Source: Vicinamibacterales bacterium
Lineage (GTDB): Bacteria > Acidobacteriota > Vicinamibacteria > Vicinamibacterales > 2-12-FULL-66-21
Length of the DNA stretch: 64,000 nt
NCBI GenBank assembly: GCA_036496585.1
Contig: DASXLB010000020.1
Coordinates: 39,504 to 103,503 of the forward strand
Direction of reading: 5' to 3'
The notes under the pieces are model-generated. The model saw nothing but the letters and a program-made list of their open reading frames with translations, did no database searches and was not told the origin of the DNA. The position numbers were made by a program, and so were the translations under genes. Each line of letters begins with the position of its first letter. Position 1 is the stretch's first letter. This document shows, in pieces, positions 24,201-32,878 of this stretch.

Positions 24201-25451
24201 GTGAGAAGGGAGCGTAAAGCCGCGACGGTCGGCTGGCTGGTTATGGCGGTGTACTACTTCTACCAGTACACGCTGCGATCGGCCCCGGCCGTCATGATGC
24301 CGCAGTTGTCGGCAGCGTTCGGCCTGACCGCCGCCGGTGTGGCGTCGATGGCGGGCCTGTTCTACTACGGCTATTCGCCGTTCAGCCTGGTCGCCGGCAT
24401 CGCCATGGATCGTCTGGGGCCGCGTCGGGTCGTCCCCATCGGCGCCGCCGCGGTCGGGATCGGCGCGCTGCTCTTCGCCTCGGGCAACACGGCGCTCGCC
24501 AATGCCGGGCGCCTCCTGCAGGGCGCCGGCGGCGTGTTCGCGCTCGTCGGAGCCGCCTACATCGCCACCACCAACTTTCCGGCGTCGCGCGCCGCCACGC
24601 TGATTGGCGCGACCCAGATGTTCGGCATGGCGGGCGGCTCCGCAGGGCAGTTCGTCGTCGGTCCGATGATCGCGTCCGGCATGCCCTGGAACACCTTCTG
24701 GGCCGCCATGGGGATCGCCGGCGTCGCGATCGCGGTCTTGTTGTATCTGCTGCTGCCGGCCCGCGCCGCCGAAGAGCGGGTTACGCACGGCAGCCCGTGG
24801 ACCGCCTTTGGCGTGGTCTTCCGCAACCCGCAGTCGATCCTCTGCGGCATCATCGCCGGGCTGATCTTCATTCCGACCACCATCTTCGACATGGTCTGGG
24901 GCGTGCGGTTCCTGCAGGAGGCGCATGGGGTCGAGTACGGCACCGCGGTGCTGCGATCCGCCACCGTGCCCTGCGGGTGGATCATCGGCTGTCCATTCCT
25001 CGGATTCCTGTCGGATCGCATCGGCCGCCGCAGGCCGGTGATCGCCGGCGGCGCGGGTGTGCTGCTGGCATGTCTCGCGTGGATTCTCTACGGAACCCCC
25101 GGCGTGTTCCCGCCATACGTGCTCGGGCTGGTCGCCGGCATTGCCTCAGGGGCGGCCATGCTGCCTTACACGGTCATCAAAGAAGCGAACCCGCCGGAGT
25201 TCAGCGGCACCTCGACGGGCGTCGTCAACTTCGTCAACTTCACGTTCAGCGCGCTGCTCGGTCCGGTCTTCGCCGGTCTGCTCGTCGCCGCGAGCGGCGG
25301 CGCCGATCAGATGTCACTCGAACACTACCAGTCAGCGTTTCAGCCGCTGCTCTACGGGGTCGCGCTGGCAATCGTGCTGACCTTCTTTCTCAGGGAGACG
25401 GGACCAGCCGGCCGCACGGCGATACCCGTCGAGGCAATGGCCACTCCATGA
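24201..25451 (+). CDS. MFS transporter, first gene of the formate/acetate operon
   Basis: The 416-residue protein has 12 TM segments of the major facilitator superfamily, with the loop 2-3 signature as AMDRLGPRRVVPIG and the second-half equivalent as FLSDRIGRRRPVI. The opening YYFYQYTLRSAPAVMMPQL is typical of the anion:cation/OxlT-like MFS branch. GTG 24201 has GGAGGG upstream and is chosen over TTG 24183. Its stop overlaps the start of the next gene (ATGA). The position ahead of Pta, AckA and PFL suggests uptake or export of a small carboxylate; there is no FocA-type channel here. The substrate is not shown by sequence. Confidence 0.85.
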   Translation: MRRERKAATVGWLVMAVYYFYQYTLRSAPAVMMPQLSAAFGLTAAGVASMAGLFYYGYSPFSLVAGIAMDRLGPRRVVPIGAAAVGIGALLFASGNTALANAGRLLQGAGGVFALVGAAYIATTNFPASRAATLIGATQMFGMAGGSAGQFVVGPMIASGMPWNTFWAAMGIAGVAIAVLLYLLLPARAAEERVTHGSPWTAFGVVFRNPQSILCGIIAGLIFIPTTIFDMVWGVRFLQEAHGVEYGTAVLRSATVPCGWIIGCPFLGFLSDRIGRRRPVIAGGAGVLLACLAWILYGTPGVFPPYVLGLVAGIASGAAMLPYTVIKEANPPEFSGTSTGVVNFVNFTFSALLGPVFAGLLVAASGGADQMSLEHYQSAFQPLLYGVALAIVLTFFLRETGPAGRTAIPVEAMATP

Positions 25452-26395
25452 CCACACAGACCGGCACGGGCAAGTACGAACAGCTCCTCCTGCGGTGCGC
25501 GAAGCTCGATCCCGTCGCCACCGCCGTCGCCCATCCGTGCGAAGCGAGCGCCCTCGCGGGCGCCATGGACGCGGCCGCCCAGGGACTGATCGTCCCGATT
25601 CTCGTCGGTCCCGCGGCCAAGATCCGCGACGTCGCGGCGGCGGCGGGCATCGACCTTGGTGCGACCCGCATCGTCGACGCGGTCCACAGCCAGGCCGCGG
25701 CGACGACGGCGGTCGGCCTGATCCGCGCCGGCGAAGCGGATCTGCTGATGAAGGGCAGCCTGCATACCGACGAACTGCTCGCCGCGGTGATCGCGCGCGA
25801 GACGGGGCTGCGCACCGGACGCCGGCTCAGTCACGTGTTCATCATGGACGTCCCGACGTACCACAAGGTGCTGGTGGTGACCGACGCCGCGATCAACATC
25901 GCGCCGACGCTCGAAGACAAGGCCGACATCGTCCAAAACGCCATCGATCTGTGCAGGTCGCTCGGCCTGTCGCGGCCCAAGGTGGCGATCCTGGCGGCCG
26001 TCGAGACGGTCACCTCGAAGATGCCGGCCACGCTCGACGCCGCGGCGCTGTGCAAGATGGCCGAGCGCGGGCAGATCACGTCGGGTATGCTCGACGGCCC
26101 GCTCGCCTTCGACAACGCGATCAGCCGCGAGGCGGCCCGGACGAAGGGCATCACGTCCGAGGTCGCCGGCGACCCCGACGTCCTGCTGGCGCCGGATCTC
26201 GAGGCGGGCAACATTCTCGCCAAGCTGCTCACCTTCCTGGCCAACGCCGACAGTGCCGGCCTCGTGCTCGGCGCGCGCGTGCCGATCGTGCTGACGAGCC
26301 GCGCTGACAGCGTTCGCTCCCGCATCGCGAGCTGCGCCGTCGCAGTGCTGGCCGCGCACGCGAGGCGGCGCGACGGCGGCGTCGCGGCCGTTTAG
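25448..26395 (+). CDS. pta: Phosphate acetyltransferase (short, single-domain PTA/PTB type)
   Basis: The 315-residue protein has only the PTA/PTB catalytic domain. Landmarks are [17 protein letters not shown], a central [15 protein letters not shown] block, [40 protein letters not shown] and [17 protein letters not shown] near the end. It would interconvert acetyl-CoA and acetyl phosphate, feeding the acetate kinase encoded 8 nt downstream. The sequence is closer in layout to the C-terminal half of bifunctional enoyl-CoA hydratase/phosphotransacetylase proteins than to long E. coli Pta, so activity on other acyl groups, such as butyryl, is possible. The start overlaps the MFS stop by 4 nt. 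Confidence 0.88.
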   Translation: MTTQTGTGKYEQLLLRCAKLDPVATAVAHPCEASALAGAMDAAAQGLIVPILVGPAAKIRDVAAAAGIDLGATRIVDAVHSQAAATTAVGLIRAGEADLLMKGSLHTDELLAAVIARETGLRTGRRLSHVFIMDVPTYHKVLVVTDAAINIAPTLEDKADIVQNAIDLCRSLGLSRPKVAILAAVETVTSKMPATLDAAALCKMAERGQITSGMLDGPLAFDNAISREAARTKGITSEVAGDPDVLLAPDLEAGNILAKLLTFLANADSAGLVLGARVPIVLTSRADSVRSRIASCAVAVLAAHARRRDGGVAAV

Positions 26396-26403
26396 GGACG
26401 CCG

Positions 26404-27600
26404 ATGGACGCCTATGCGCTGGTCCTCAACGCCGGCTCGTCGAGCCTGAAGTTCTGCGTCTATCGCAGCTCCGAGCCGAAGGTGTGGCGGGTCGAGGCGC
26501 GCGGCCAGATCGACGGCATCGGCAGTGCGCCGAAGTTCACCGCGAAGAACGAGGCCGGAGAGCGCATCGCCGGCGATCCGCTGGAGGCGTCCGTGACGGA
26601 CGGGCGCGCGGCGCTCGACCTGCTGGGCGGCTGGCTGCGCGGCCGCTACGCCGGCGCGAAGGTGGTCGGCGTCGGCCACCGCGTCGTCCACGGCGGCGCG
26701 CGCTATCGCGGGCCGACGGTGGTGACCCCGGCGGTGCTCGCCGACCTGCGCGAGCTCGTTCCGCTCGCGCCGCTGCACCAGCCCTACAACCTCGACGCGA
26801 TCGAAGCCGCGGCGGAGCAGCTGCCGGGCGTGCCGCAGGTCGCGTGCTTCGACACGAGCTTTCACCGGGGCCAGGCCGCGGTCGCCGAGCTCGTGCCGCT
26901 GCCGCGCGAGATTCGCGACCGGGGCGTGCAGCGCTACGGCTTTCACGGCCTCTCGTACGAGTACATCGCCTCGGCGCTGCCGACGATCGCACCCGCGATT
27001 GCCGACGGTCGGGTGATCGTCGCCCACCTCGGGAGCGGCGCCAGCCTGTGCGCGATGAAACAGCGCCGGAGCGTCGACTCCACGCTGGGATTCACCGCGC
27101 TCGACGGGCTGTGCATGGGGACGCGGCCTGGAGCGCTGGATCCCGGGGTGGTCCTCTACCTGTTCCAGGCGCTCGGCATGACGCCGAAGGACGTCGAGAC
27201 GCTGCTCTACAAGAAGGCGGGGCTGCTCGCGATCTCGGGCATCAGCAACGACATGCGCGATCTGATCGGCAACGAGGCGCCCGCCGCACGGCTGGCCGTC
27301 GACTTCTTCGTCTACCGGGCAGCGAAGGAGATCGGCGCGCTCGCGGCCGCACTCGGCGGGCTCGACGCGCTGGTCTTCACCGCCGGCATCGGCGAGAACT
27401 CGCCGGAAATTCGCAGGCGCATCTGCGAAGCGTCTGCGTGGCTCGGAGTCGAGCTCGACGCCGCGGCGAACGCCGGCGGCCGGACTCGTATCTCAACCGA
27501 CGGCTGCCGTGTCTCCGCCTGGGTGATTCCAACCAACGAAGAGCTGATGATCGCCCGGCACACCGGCGCCGTGCTCGGGCTGATCGACGCACCCGCGTAA
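26404..27600 (+). CDS. ackA: Acetate kinase
   Basis: The 398-residue enzyme makes ATP and acetate from acetyl phosphate and ADP. It has the full set of ASKHA motifs: [12 protein letters not shown] (residues 6-17), [100 protein letters not shown] and a C-terminal [11 protein letters not shown]. Length is normal for the family. It lies between phosphotransacetylase and pyruvate formate-lyase in one operon, so acetyl-CoA from pyruvate cleavage can be turned into ATP. It would also use acetyl phosphate from the phosphoketolase encoded near 63 kb. Confidence 0.96.
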   Translation: MDAYALVLNAGSSSLKFCVYRSSEPKVWRVEARGQIDGIGSAPKFTAKNEAGERIAGDPLEASVTDGRAALDLLGGWLRGRYAGAKVVGVGHRVVHGGARYRGPTVVTPAVLADLRELVPLAPLHQPYNLDAIEAAAEQLPGVPQVACFDTSFHRGQAAVAELVPLPREIRDRGVQRYGFHGLSYEYIASALPTIAPAIADGRVIVAHLGSGASLCAMKQRRSVDSTLGFTALDGLCMGTRPGALDPGVVLYLFQALGMTPKDVETLLYKKAGLLAISGISNDMRDLIGNEAPAARLAVDFFVYRAAKEIGALAAALGGLDALVFTAGIGENSPEIRRRICEASAWLGVELDAAANAGGRTRISTDGCRVSAWVIPTNEELMIARHTGAVLGLIDAPA

Positions 27601-27620
27601 CCATCAAGGAGCACAGGTCA

Positions 27621-29858
27621 ATGACACCGTCCCAGTGGCGAGGATTTCAGAGTGGCATGTGGCAGAAGGAGATCGACGTTCGCGATTTCATCCAGCAGAA
27701 CTACGAGCCGTACCACGGCGATGGCGCCTTTCTCGCCGGCCCTACCCCGCGGACCGAGAAGATCTGGCTGACCCTGCAGGCCCTCTTCGTCGAGGAGCGG
27801 CGCAAGGGCGTGCTCGACGTGTCACAGATCCCGAGCTCGATTACCGCGCACGCTCCCGGCTATATCGATCGCGAGAACGAAACGATTGTCGGCCTGCAGA
27901 CAGAGGCGCCGCTCAAGCGCGCGATCATGCCCAACGGCGGGCTGCGCATGGTGGTCAGCGCGCTGAAGACCTACGGCTACGAACCCGACCCGCACGTCGT
28001 CGAAGCCTTTTCCAAGTACCGCAAGACCCACAACGAGGGAGTCTTCGACGCCTATACGGCCGACATCCGCAAGTGCCGGCGGTCGCACGTCCTGACGGGT
28101 CTGCCGGACGCCTACGGGCGCGGCCGCATCATCGGCGACTATCGCCGGGTGGCGCTCTACGGCGTCAACCGGTTGATCGCCAGCAAGCAGGAGGAGAAAG
28201 CGGCGCTCGACGCGGAACCGTCGACCGAGGCCGTCATTCGCGATCGCGAGGAGCTGTCCGAGCAGATCCGCGCCCTGCAGGAGCTGATCCGGATGGCGGC
28301 CGCCTATGGGTTCGACATCAGCGGCCCGGCCGGGACCGCGAAAGAGGCCGTGCAGTGGCTGTACTTCGCCTATCTCGGCGGGGTCAAGGAACAGAACGGC
28401 GCGGCGATGTCGCTCGGCCGCGTCTCGACCTTCCTCGACGTCTACTTCGCGCGCGATCTGGCCGAGGGGGTACTGACCGAGGCGCAGGCGCAGGAGATCG
28501 TCGACGACTTCGTGATCAAGCTGCGCATCGTCCGCTTCCTGCGCACTCCGGAGTACGACGAGCTCTTCGCCGGCGACCCGACCTGGGTCACCGAGTCGAT
28601 CGGCGGCATGGGAGACGACGGGCGGACGCTGGTGACGAAGACCAGCTTCCGCGTGCTGCAGACGCTCTACAACCTCGGGCCCGCGCCGGAGCCGAACCTG
28701 ACCATCTGGTACACGCCGCGGCTGCCGGAAGGATTCCGGCGTTTCTCCGCCAAGGTGGCGATCGACACGAGCGCGCTCCAGTTTGAGAGCGACGACATCA
28801 TGCGCCGGGCCTGGGGCGACGACGGGGCGATTGCCTGCTGCGTATCGCCGATGCTGATGGGCAAGCAGATGCAGTTCTTCGGCGCGCGCGCCAACCTCGC
28901 CAAGTGCCTGCTCTACGCGATCAACGGCGGCCGCGACGAGGTGAACGGTGAGCAGATCGCGCCAGCCGCCGCGCCGGTCGCCGGCGACTACCTGGATTTC
29001 GACGACGTGATCGAGCGCTTCGAACGGGCGATGGACTGGCTGGCGGGCGTCTACGTGAATGCGATGAACGTCATCCACTACATGCACGACAAGTACGCCT
29101 ACGAGCGCCTCGAGATGGCGTTGCATGACTACGCGCCGCTTCGGACGATGGCCTTCGGTATGGCGGGCCTGTCGGTCGTCGCCGACAGCCTGTCGGCGAT
29201 CAAGTTTGCCAGGGTCAGGGTGATCCGCGACGAGACGGGGCTGGTCGTCGACTACGCCACCGAGGGTTCGTTCCCGTTCTTCGGCAACAACGACAACCGC
29301 GTCGATCGGATTGCCTCCTGGATCGTGTCGACGTTCATGAACAAGCTGCGCCGGCACCCGACCTACCGTAACGCGGTGCACACGCAGTCCATTCTCACCA
29401 TTACCTCGAACGTGGTCTACGGGAAGGCGACGGGGAACACGCCTGACGGCCGGCGCAAGGGAGAGCCCTTCGCGCCGGGAGCCAACCCGATGCACGGCCG
29501 CGACAGCCACGGCGTCCACGCCTCGGCGGCCTCGGTTGCCAAGATTCCGTACCGCGACGCCCAGGACGGCATTTCGCTGACCACGAGCGTCGTGCCTGGC
29601 GGGCTCGGCCGCAGCGAGGACGATCGCCTGACCAATCTCACGGCGATCCTCGACGCCTTCTTCGGCAGTACGGGTTACCACATGAACGTGAACGTGCTCA
29701 ATCGCGAGATGCTGCTCGATGCCATGGACCATCCGGAGAAGTACCCGAGCCTGACCATCCGCGTCTCGGGCTACGCCGTCAACTTCGTCCGTCTGAACCG
29801 CGATCAACAGATGGACGTGATCAACCGCACGTTCCACGGCGCCGACGCCGTCGCCTGA
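27621..29858 (+). CDS. pflB: Pyruvate formate-lyase (formate acetyltransferase)
   Basis: The 745-residue glycyl radical enzyme converts pyruvate and CoA to acetyl-CoA and formate without oxygen. The adjacent active-site cysteines Cys406-Cys407 lie in AIACCVSPM, which separates PFL from the diol dehydratase-like and decarboxylase branches. The glycyl radical site is Gly717 in RVSGYAVNF, near the C-terminus. Length is normal (E. coli 760). ATG 27621 follows AAGGAGCACAGGTCA. Its activase is the next gene. Radical PFL is destroyed by oxygen, so this organism must see anoxic conditions. The C-terminus ([10 protein letters not shown]) differs from the usual end and is a few residues shorter. Confidence 0.96.
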   Translation: MTPSQWRGFQSGMWQKEIDVRDFIQQNYEPYHGDGAFLAGPTPRTEKIWLTLQALFVEERRKGVLDVSQIPSSITAHAPGYIDRENETIVGLQTEAPLKRAIMPNGGLRMVVSALKTYGYEPDPHVVEAFSKYRKTHNEGVFDAYTADIRKCRRSHVLTGLPDAYGRGRIIGDYRRVALYGVNRLIASKQEEKAALDAEPSTEAVIRDREELSEQIRALQELIRMAAAYGFDISGPAGTAKEAVQWLYFAYLGGVKEQNGAAMSLGRVSTFLDVYFARDLAEGVLTEAQAQEIVDDFVIKLRIVRFLRTPEYDELFAGDPTWVTESIGGMGDDGRTLVTKTSFRVLQTLYNLGPAPEPNLTIWYTPRLPEGFRRFSAKVAIDTSALQFESDDIMRRAWGDDGAIACCVSPMLMGKQMQFFGARANLAKCLLYAINGGRDEVNGEQIAPAAAPVAGDYLDFDDVIERFERAMDWLAGVYVNAMNVIHYMHDKYAYERLEMALHDYAPLRTMAFGMAGLSVVADSLSAIKFARVRVIRDETGLVVDYATEGSFPFFGNNDNRVDRIASWIVSTFMNKLRRHPTYRNAVHTQSILTITSNVVYGKATGNTPDGRRKGEPFAPGANPMHGRDSHGVHASAASVAKIPYRDAQDGISLTTSVVPGGLGRSEDDRLTNLTAILDAFFGSTGYHMNVNVLNREMLLDAMDHPEKYPSLTIRVSGYAVNFVRLNRDQQMDVINRTFHGADAVA

Positions 29859-29895
29859 CGCCGCCAACCGTCAGGTTCGTATGCAGGAGTTCGCG

Positions 29896-30741
29896 ATGCC
29901 AGACACACAGACCATTTCGCCGCCGCCGCTCGAGGCGAGGAGCCCGTTCGAACTGCGGATCAACCTCGGCACCCAGGTTCCCGAAACCGACGTTCGCGGC
30001 GCGCTCGCCACCGGCGACATGGGCTTCCTCCATTCGTTCACGACCGGCGCGACGGTCGACGGTCCTGGCGTGCGGGTCGTGGCCTGGACCGCCGGCTGCA
30101 TGTTCCGGTGCCTCTACTGCCACAACCCCGACACCTGGACGATGAGCAACGGCATCCCCGTGACCATCGAGACGGCGACCGACGAGCTGCGCAAGTACCA
30201 GCACGGGCTCAAGATCATGGGCGGCGGCTTCACGCTGAGCGGCGGCGAGCCGTTGATGCAGCACCGCTTCGCGGTGAAGCTCTTCGCAGCGGCGAAGTCG
30301 ATGGGCATCCACACCGCGCTCGACACCAACGGCTTCTACGGCGCCAAACTCAGTGACGCCGAGCTCGATTCGATCGATCTCGTCCTGCTCGACCTCAAGG
30401 CATGGGATCCCGAGCTGCACACGCGCCTCACCGGCATGGACAACGCGCCGACCCTGGAATTCGCGCGGCGTCTCGCAGCGCTCAAGCGGCCGATGTGGAT
30501 CCGCTTCGTGCTCGTGGAGGGGGTGACCGACAACCCGGCCGACATCGCCAGCCTCGCTCGATTCGCCGCCGGACTTGGCACGGTGCAACGTGTCGACGTG
30601 CTGCCGTTTCATCAGATGGGAAAGTACAAGTGGAAGCAGCTCAACATCCCCTACGCGCTCGCCGACGCCGACCCGCCGTCGCGGGCGCTCGTCGAGAAGA
30701 CGATCGGCATCTTCCGCAACGCGGGCCTGAGGACGGTGTGA
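29896..30741 (+). CDS. pflA: Pyruvate formate-lyase activating enzyme (radical SAM)
   Basis: The 281-residue protein has the radical SAM cluster motif Cys68-x3-Cys72-x2-Cys75 (CMFRCLYCHNPDTW), the GGGFTLSGGEPLMQ glycine motif and DTNGFYG, LLDLKAWDPELH and VLVEGVTDN blocks, all as in PflA. It would put the glycyl radical on PflB. About 40 extra residues (a Pro/Glu-rich stretch and ALATGDMGFLHSF) precede the catalytic core compared with the 246-residue E. coli enzyme. ATG 29896 has AGGAG 7 nt upstream and is chosen over ATG 29881. It follows pflB by 37 nt and is 3 nt from the carbonic anhydrase gene. Confidence 0.95.
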   Translation: MPDTQTISPPPLEARSPFELRINLGTQVPETDVRGALATGDMGFLHSFTTGATVDGPGVRVVAWTAGCMFRCLYCHNPDTWTMSNGIPVTIETATDELRKYQHGLKIMGGGFTLSGGEPLMQHRFAVKLFAAAKSMGIHTALDTNGFYGAKLSDAELDSIDLVLLDLKAWDPELHTRLTGMDNAPTLEFARRLAALKRPMWIRFVLVEGVTDNPADIASLARFAAGLGTVQRVDVLPFHQMGKYKWKQLNIPYALADADPPSRALVEKTIGIFRNAGLRTV

Positions 30742-30744
30742 GCC

Positions 30745-31365
30745 ATGGCTGCTGACGGACACGCCGCGCCAGCCATCACGGCAGACGAGGCGCTGACGCG
30801 CCTTCAGGACGGCAACGCGCGCTTCGTGCGTGGCGACGCGCGGTTCCCGACGGTGCAGAAGGAGATCCTCGCCGGCCTGGCGAGCGGTCAGCATCCTTAC
30901 GCGACGATTCTCGGCTGCAGCGACTCGCGAGTGCCTCCCGAGCTCGTCTTCGACGCGGGCTTCGGCGAGCTGTTCATCATCCGCGTCGCGGGGAACGTCG
31001 TCTCGACGGAGATCATGGGCACGATCCAGTACGCAGGGGTGCATCTGCAGACGCCGCTGTTCGTCGTCCTCGGCCACCAGCGCTGCGGCGCGGTGGCGGC
31101 GGCGCTGGCGGCGCGGCACGATGGCGCGAGTCATCCCGAGCGCATCTCGCGCCTGCTTGACAGCATCCAGCCCGGCCTCGACGGCCTCGACCCGTCGCAG
31201 CCGCCCGCGGCGCTGCTCGACTCGGCGGTCGAGGCGAACGTGCGCTGGTCGATGCGCCAGCTGCTGGAAACGGAGGAAGGTCAGGCGCGGCTGCGCGAAG
31301 GACGCTTGAAGCTGGTGGGGGCGATCTACGAGCTGGAGACCGGCCGCGTGCGCTTTCTCGAGTAG
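30745..31365 (+). CDS. Beta-class carbonic anhydrase
   Basis: The 206-residue enzyme interconverts CO2 and bicarbonate. Zinc ligands and the dyad are in place: Cys58, Asp60 and Arg62 in GCSDSRV, and His111 and Cys114 in GHQRCGAV. The DAGFGELFIIRVAGN strand is typical. There is no signal peptide, so it is cytosolic. It is the last gene of the operon, 3 nt after pflA; a supply of bicarbonate for carboxylations or removal of CO2 alongside pyruvate metabolism is plausible. The stop lies 2 nt before an inverted repeat that may end transcription. Confidence 0.93.
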   Translation: MAADGHAAPAITADEALTRLQDGNARFVRGDARFPTVQKEILAGLASGQHPYATILGCSDSRVPPELVFDAGFGELFIIRVAGNVVSTEIMGTIQYAGVHLQTPLFVVLGHQRCGAVAAALAARHDGASHPERISRLLDSIQPGLDGLDPSQPPAALLDSAVEANVRWSMRQLLETEEGQARLREGRLKLVGAIYELETGRVRFLE

Positions 31366-31367
31366 TT

Positions 31368-31399
31368 GACCGCGTGACACCTTGTCGCGGTCGACCGCG
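31368..31399. terminator. Inverted repeats between convergent genes
   Basis: GACCGCG (31368-31374) and CGCGGTC (31386-31392) form a 7-bp stem with an 11-nt loop, and CGCGGTCGACCGCG (31386-31399) is itself a 14-bp palindrome. They fill the gap between the convergent carbonic anhydrase and amylase-family genes. No T tract follows, so the terminator role is a guess. Confidence 0.35.
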
Positions 31400-31407
31400 C
31401 GTCGACG

Positions 31408-32871
31408 CTACGCCGACCCAGTTTCGAACACGTGATACGCCCAAGGGCCGAGATCGAGATACAGCCCGCGTGCGGCGAGGTCGGAGCCGGCGCGCTCATA
31501 CCGCGCGTCGCTCGTCAGGTCGGCAAAGCGGACCGTGCGGCCCAGGTCAGTCCACGGCAGGCGGACGTAGCACTGCGCCGCGGTGTCCCCGTAGTTGACG
31601 GCGATGAGCAGCCGGCTGCCGTCAGCCCCCTGCCAGGCGCAGGCGACGAAGTCGTCTGCGGTCGCGTTGCCGTCCCACGCCGGCGCGCACTCGAGCAACT
31701 GCCACGCGCCCTCGCGAATGTCGGCGCGGCGGAGCACCGCCAGCAGGCGGTCGTAGAAGCGCCGCAGGTTCTGGTTGGGCGTTTCCTGCGGCGCGCGGAC
31801 CAGGTGCGGTGAGATGCGGGTGCGGCGGCCTTCGAACTGCCCCTGATGGAAGAAGCGGAGGCCAGGCGAGAGGAACGCGATGACGGCGGCCGCCTGGTGG
31901 ACGTCGTCGGGGAACGCCGCCGCGGCGCGCGGCTCGTCGTGGTTCTCGAGAAAGCGCGCCAGCTTGTCCTGGTAGTCGAGCCCGGCGTGCAGGTGTTGAC
32001 GGAGCGGACCGGCGCGCCGGTCGCGCAGCCGATCGTAGAGCGGCTTGTCGTAGACGTAGTCGAAGCCGTCCTGCTGCATCCGCCATTCGAGATCCCAGTA
32101 GGCCTCGGCCATGAAGCAGAACCCTGGGACGAGGGTCCGCACTTCGGATACTGCGCGCTGCCAGAAGGGCTGCGGACGCCGCCGCCACGTGCGCTCGAAT
32201 ACCTCTGGCAGCACCAGCATGGCCATGTCGCAGCGCACCCCGTCGCACTGCGCCGCGATCGCGGCGAGCGTGCCGCGCATCGCGTCCTGCGTGTCGGGAT
32301 TGCTGTAATCGAGCTGCAGCGTATCGGGCCAGCCGGCGAAGCTCGGATCCCGGCCATACGCGAACACGCGATCGCCCAGACGGGTGTAGTTGTCCGGTTC
32401 GCGTCCGAGATCGGCGTCCGTCCCCTGGATGTACCAATCGGGATGCGCCTCGACCCAGGGATGATCGAGCGCCGTGTGGTTGGGGACGAAATCGAGCATC
32501 AGCCGCAGACCGCGCGCCCGCAGCCGCGCGCGCATCCGGGCCAGCGCCGCCGGTCCACCGAGCCCGGCGGCCGCTGTGTAGCCGGCGATGGCAAAGCCGG
32601 ACCCGGCGATGTCCTCGTCGCGCAGGTCGGGAAGCGCCGCCTGGAACTCGGTGCGCCAATCGGCGCGGCTGCGTGAGACGGCCCGCCCGGCGGTGCCGAT
32701 GTCCCAGGCGCTCAAGAGCCACACCCAGTCGAAGCCGATTTGCGCCAGGCGATCGAGCTCTTCGTCGGACACGTCATCGAGCGTCGCGGCCCGGCCCAGC
32801 CGCCCGGCGATCTCGGTCAGCCAGACGCGGGTGTTGATCTGATAGAGCGACGGATAGCGTGGTGTCGGCAT
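31408..32871 (-). CDS. Alpha-amylase-family (GH13) hydrolase or transferase
   Basis: The 487-residue cytosolic protein has a (beta/alpha)8 barrel with GH13 motifs: DFVPNH (127-132), GVRCDMA with the nucleophile Asp215, FMAEAYW with the acid/base Glu256, and FLENHDEPR with His311-Asp312. No secretion signal is seen. Its opening PTPRYPSLYQINTRVWLTEI and the nearly domain-free architecture fit the small alpha-amylase-like family often found beside trehalose or glycogen genes, but specificity cannot be read. Residues SRADWRTEF and SGFAIAGY follow the first strands where a B-domain loop usually sits. It lies 7 nt downstream of an MscS channel gene on the same strand. A role in osmolyte or glycogen breakdown is a guess. 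Confidence 0.88.
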   Translation of the reverse strand: MPTPRYPSLYQINTRVWLTEIAGRLGRAATLDDVSDEELDRLAQIGFDWVWLLSAWDIGTAGRAVSRSRADWRTEFQAALPDLRDEDIAGSGFAIAGYTAAAGLGGPAALARMRARLRARGLRLMLDFVPNHTALDHPWVEAHPDWYIQGTDADLGREPDNYTRLGDRVFAYGRDPSFAGWPDTLQLDYSNPDTQDAMRGTLAAIAAQCDGVRCDMAMLVLPEVFERTWRRRPQPFWQRAVSEVRTLVPGFCFMAEAYWDLEWRMQQDGFDYVYDKPLYDRLRDRRAGPLRQHLHAGLDYQDKLARFLENHDEPRAAAAFPDDVHQAAAVIAFLSPGLRFFHQGQFEGRRTRISPHLVRAPQETPNQNLRRFYDRLLAVLRRADIREGAWQLLECAPAWDGNATADDFVACAWQGADGSRLLIAVNYGDTAAQCYVRLPWTDLGRTVRFADLTSDARYERAGSDLAARGLYLDLGPWAYHVFETGSA

Positions 32872-32878
32872 CCGCAAC

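Noticed and set aside
27822-29867. 681-codon open frame on the minus strand opposite pflB
   Set aside because: High-GC third-position bias in pflB keeps the opposite frame open; the translation has no domain and is rich in Arg, His, Val and Asp.
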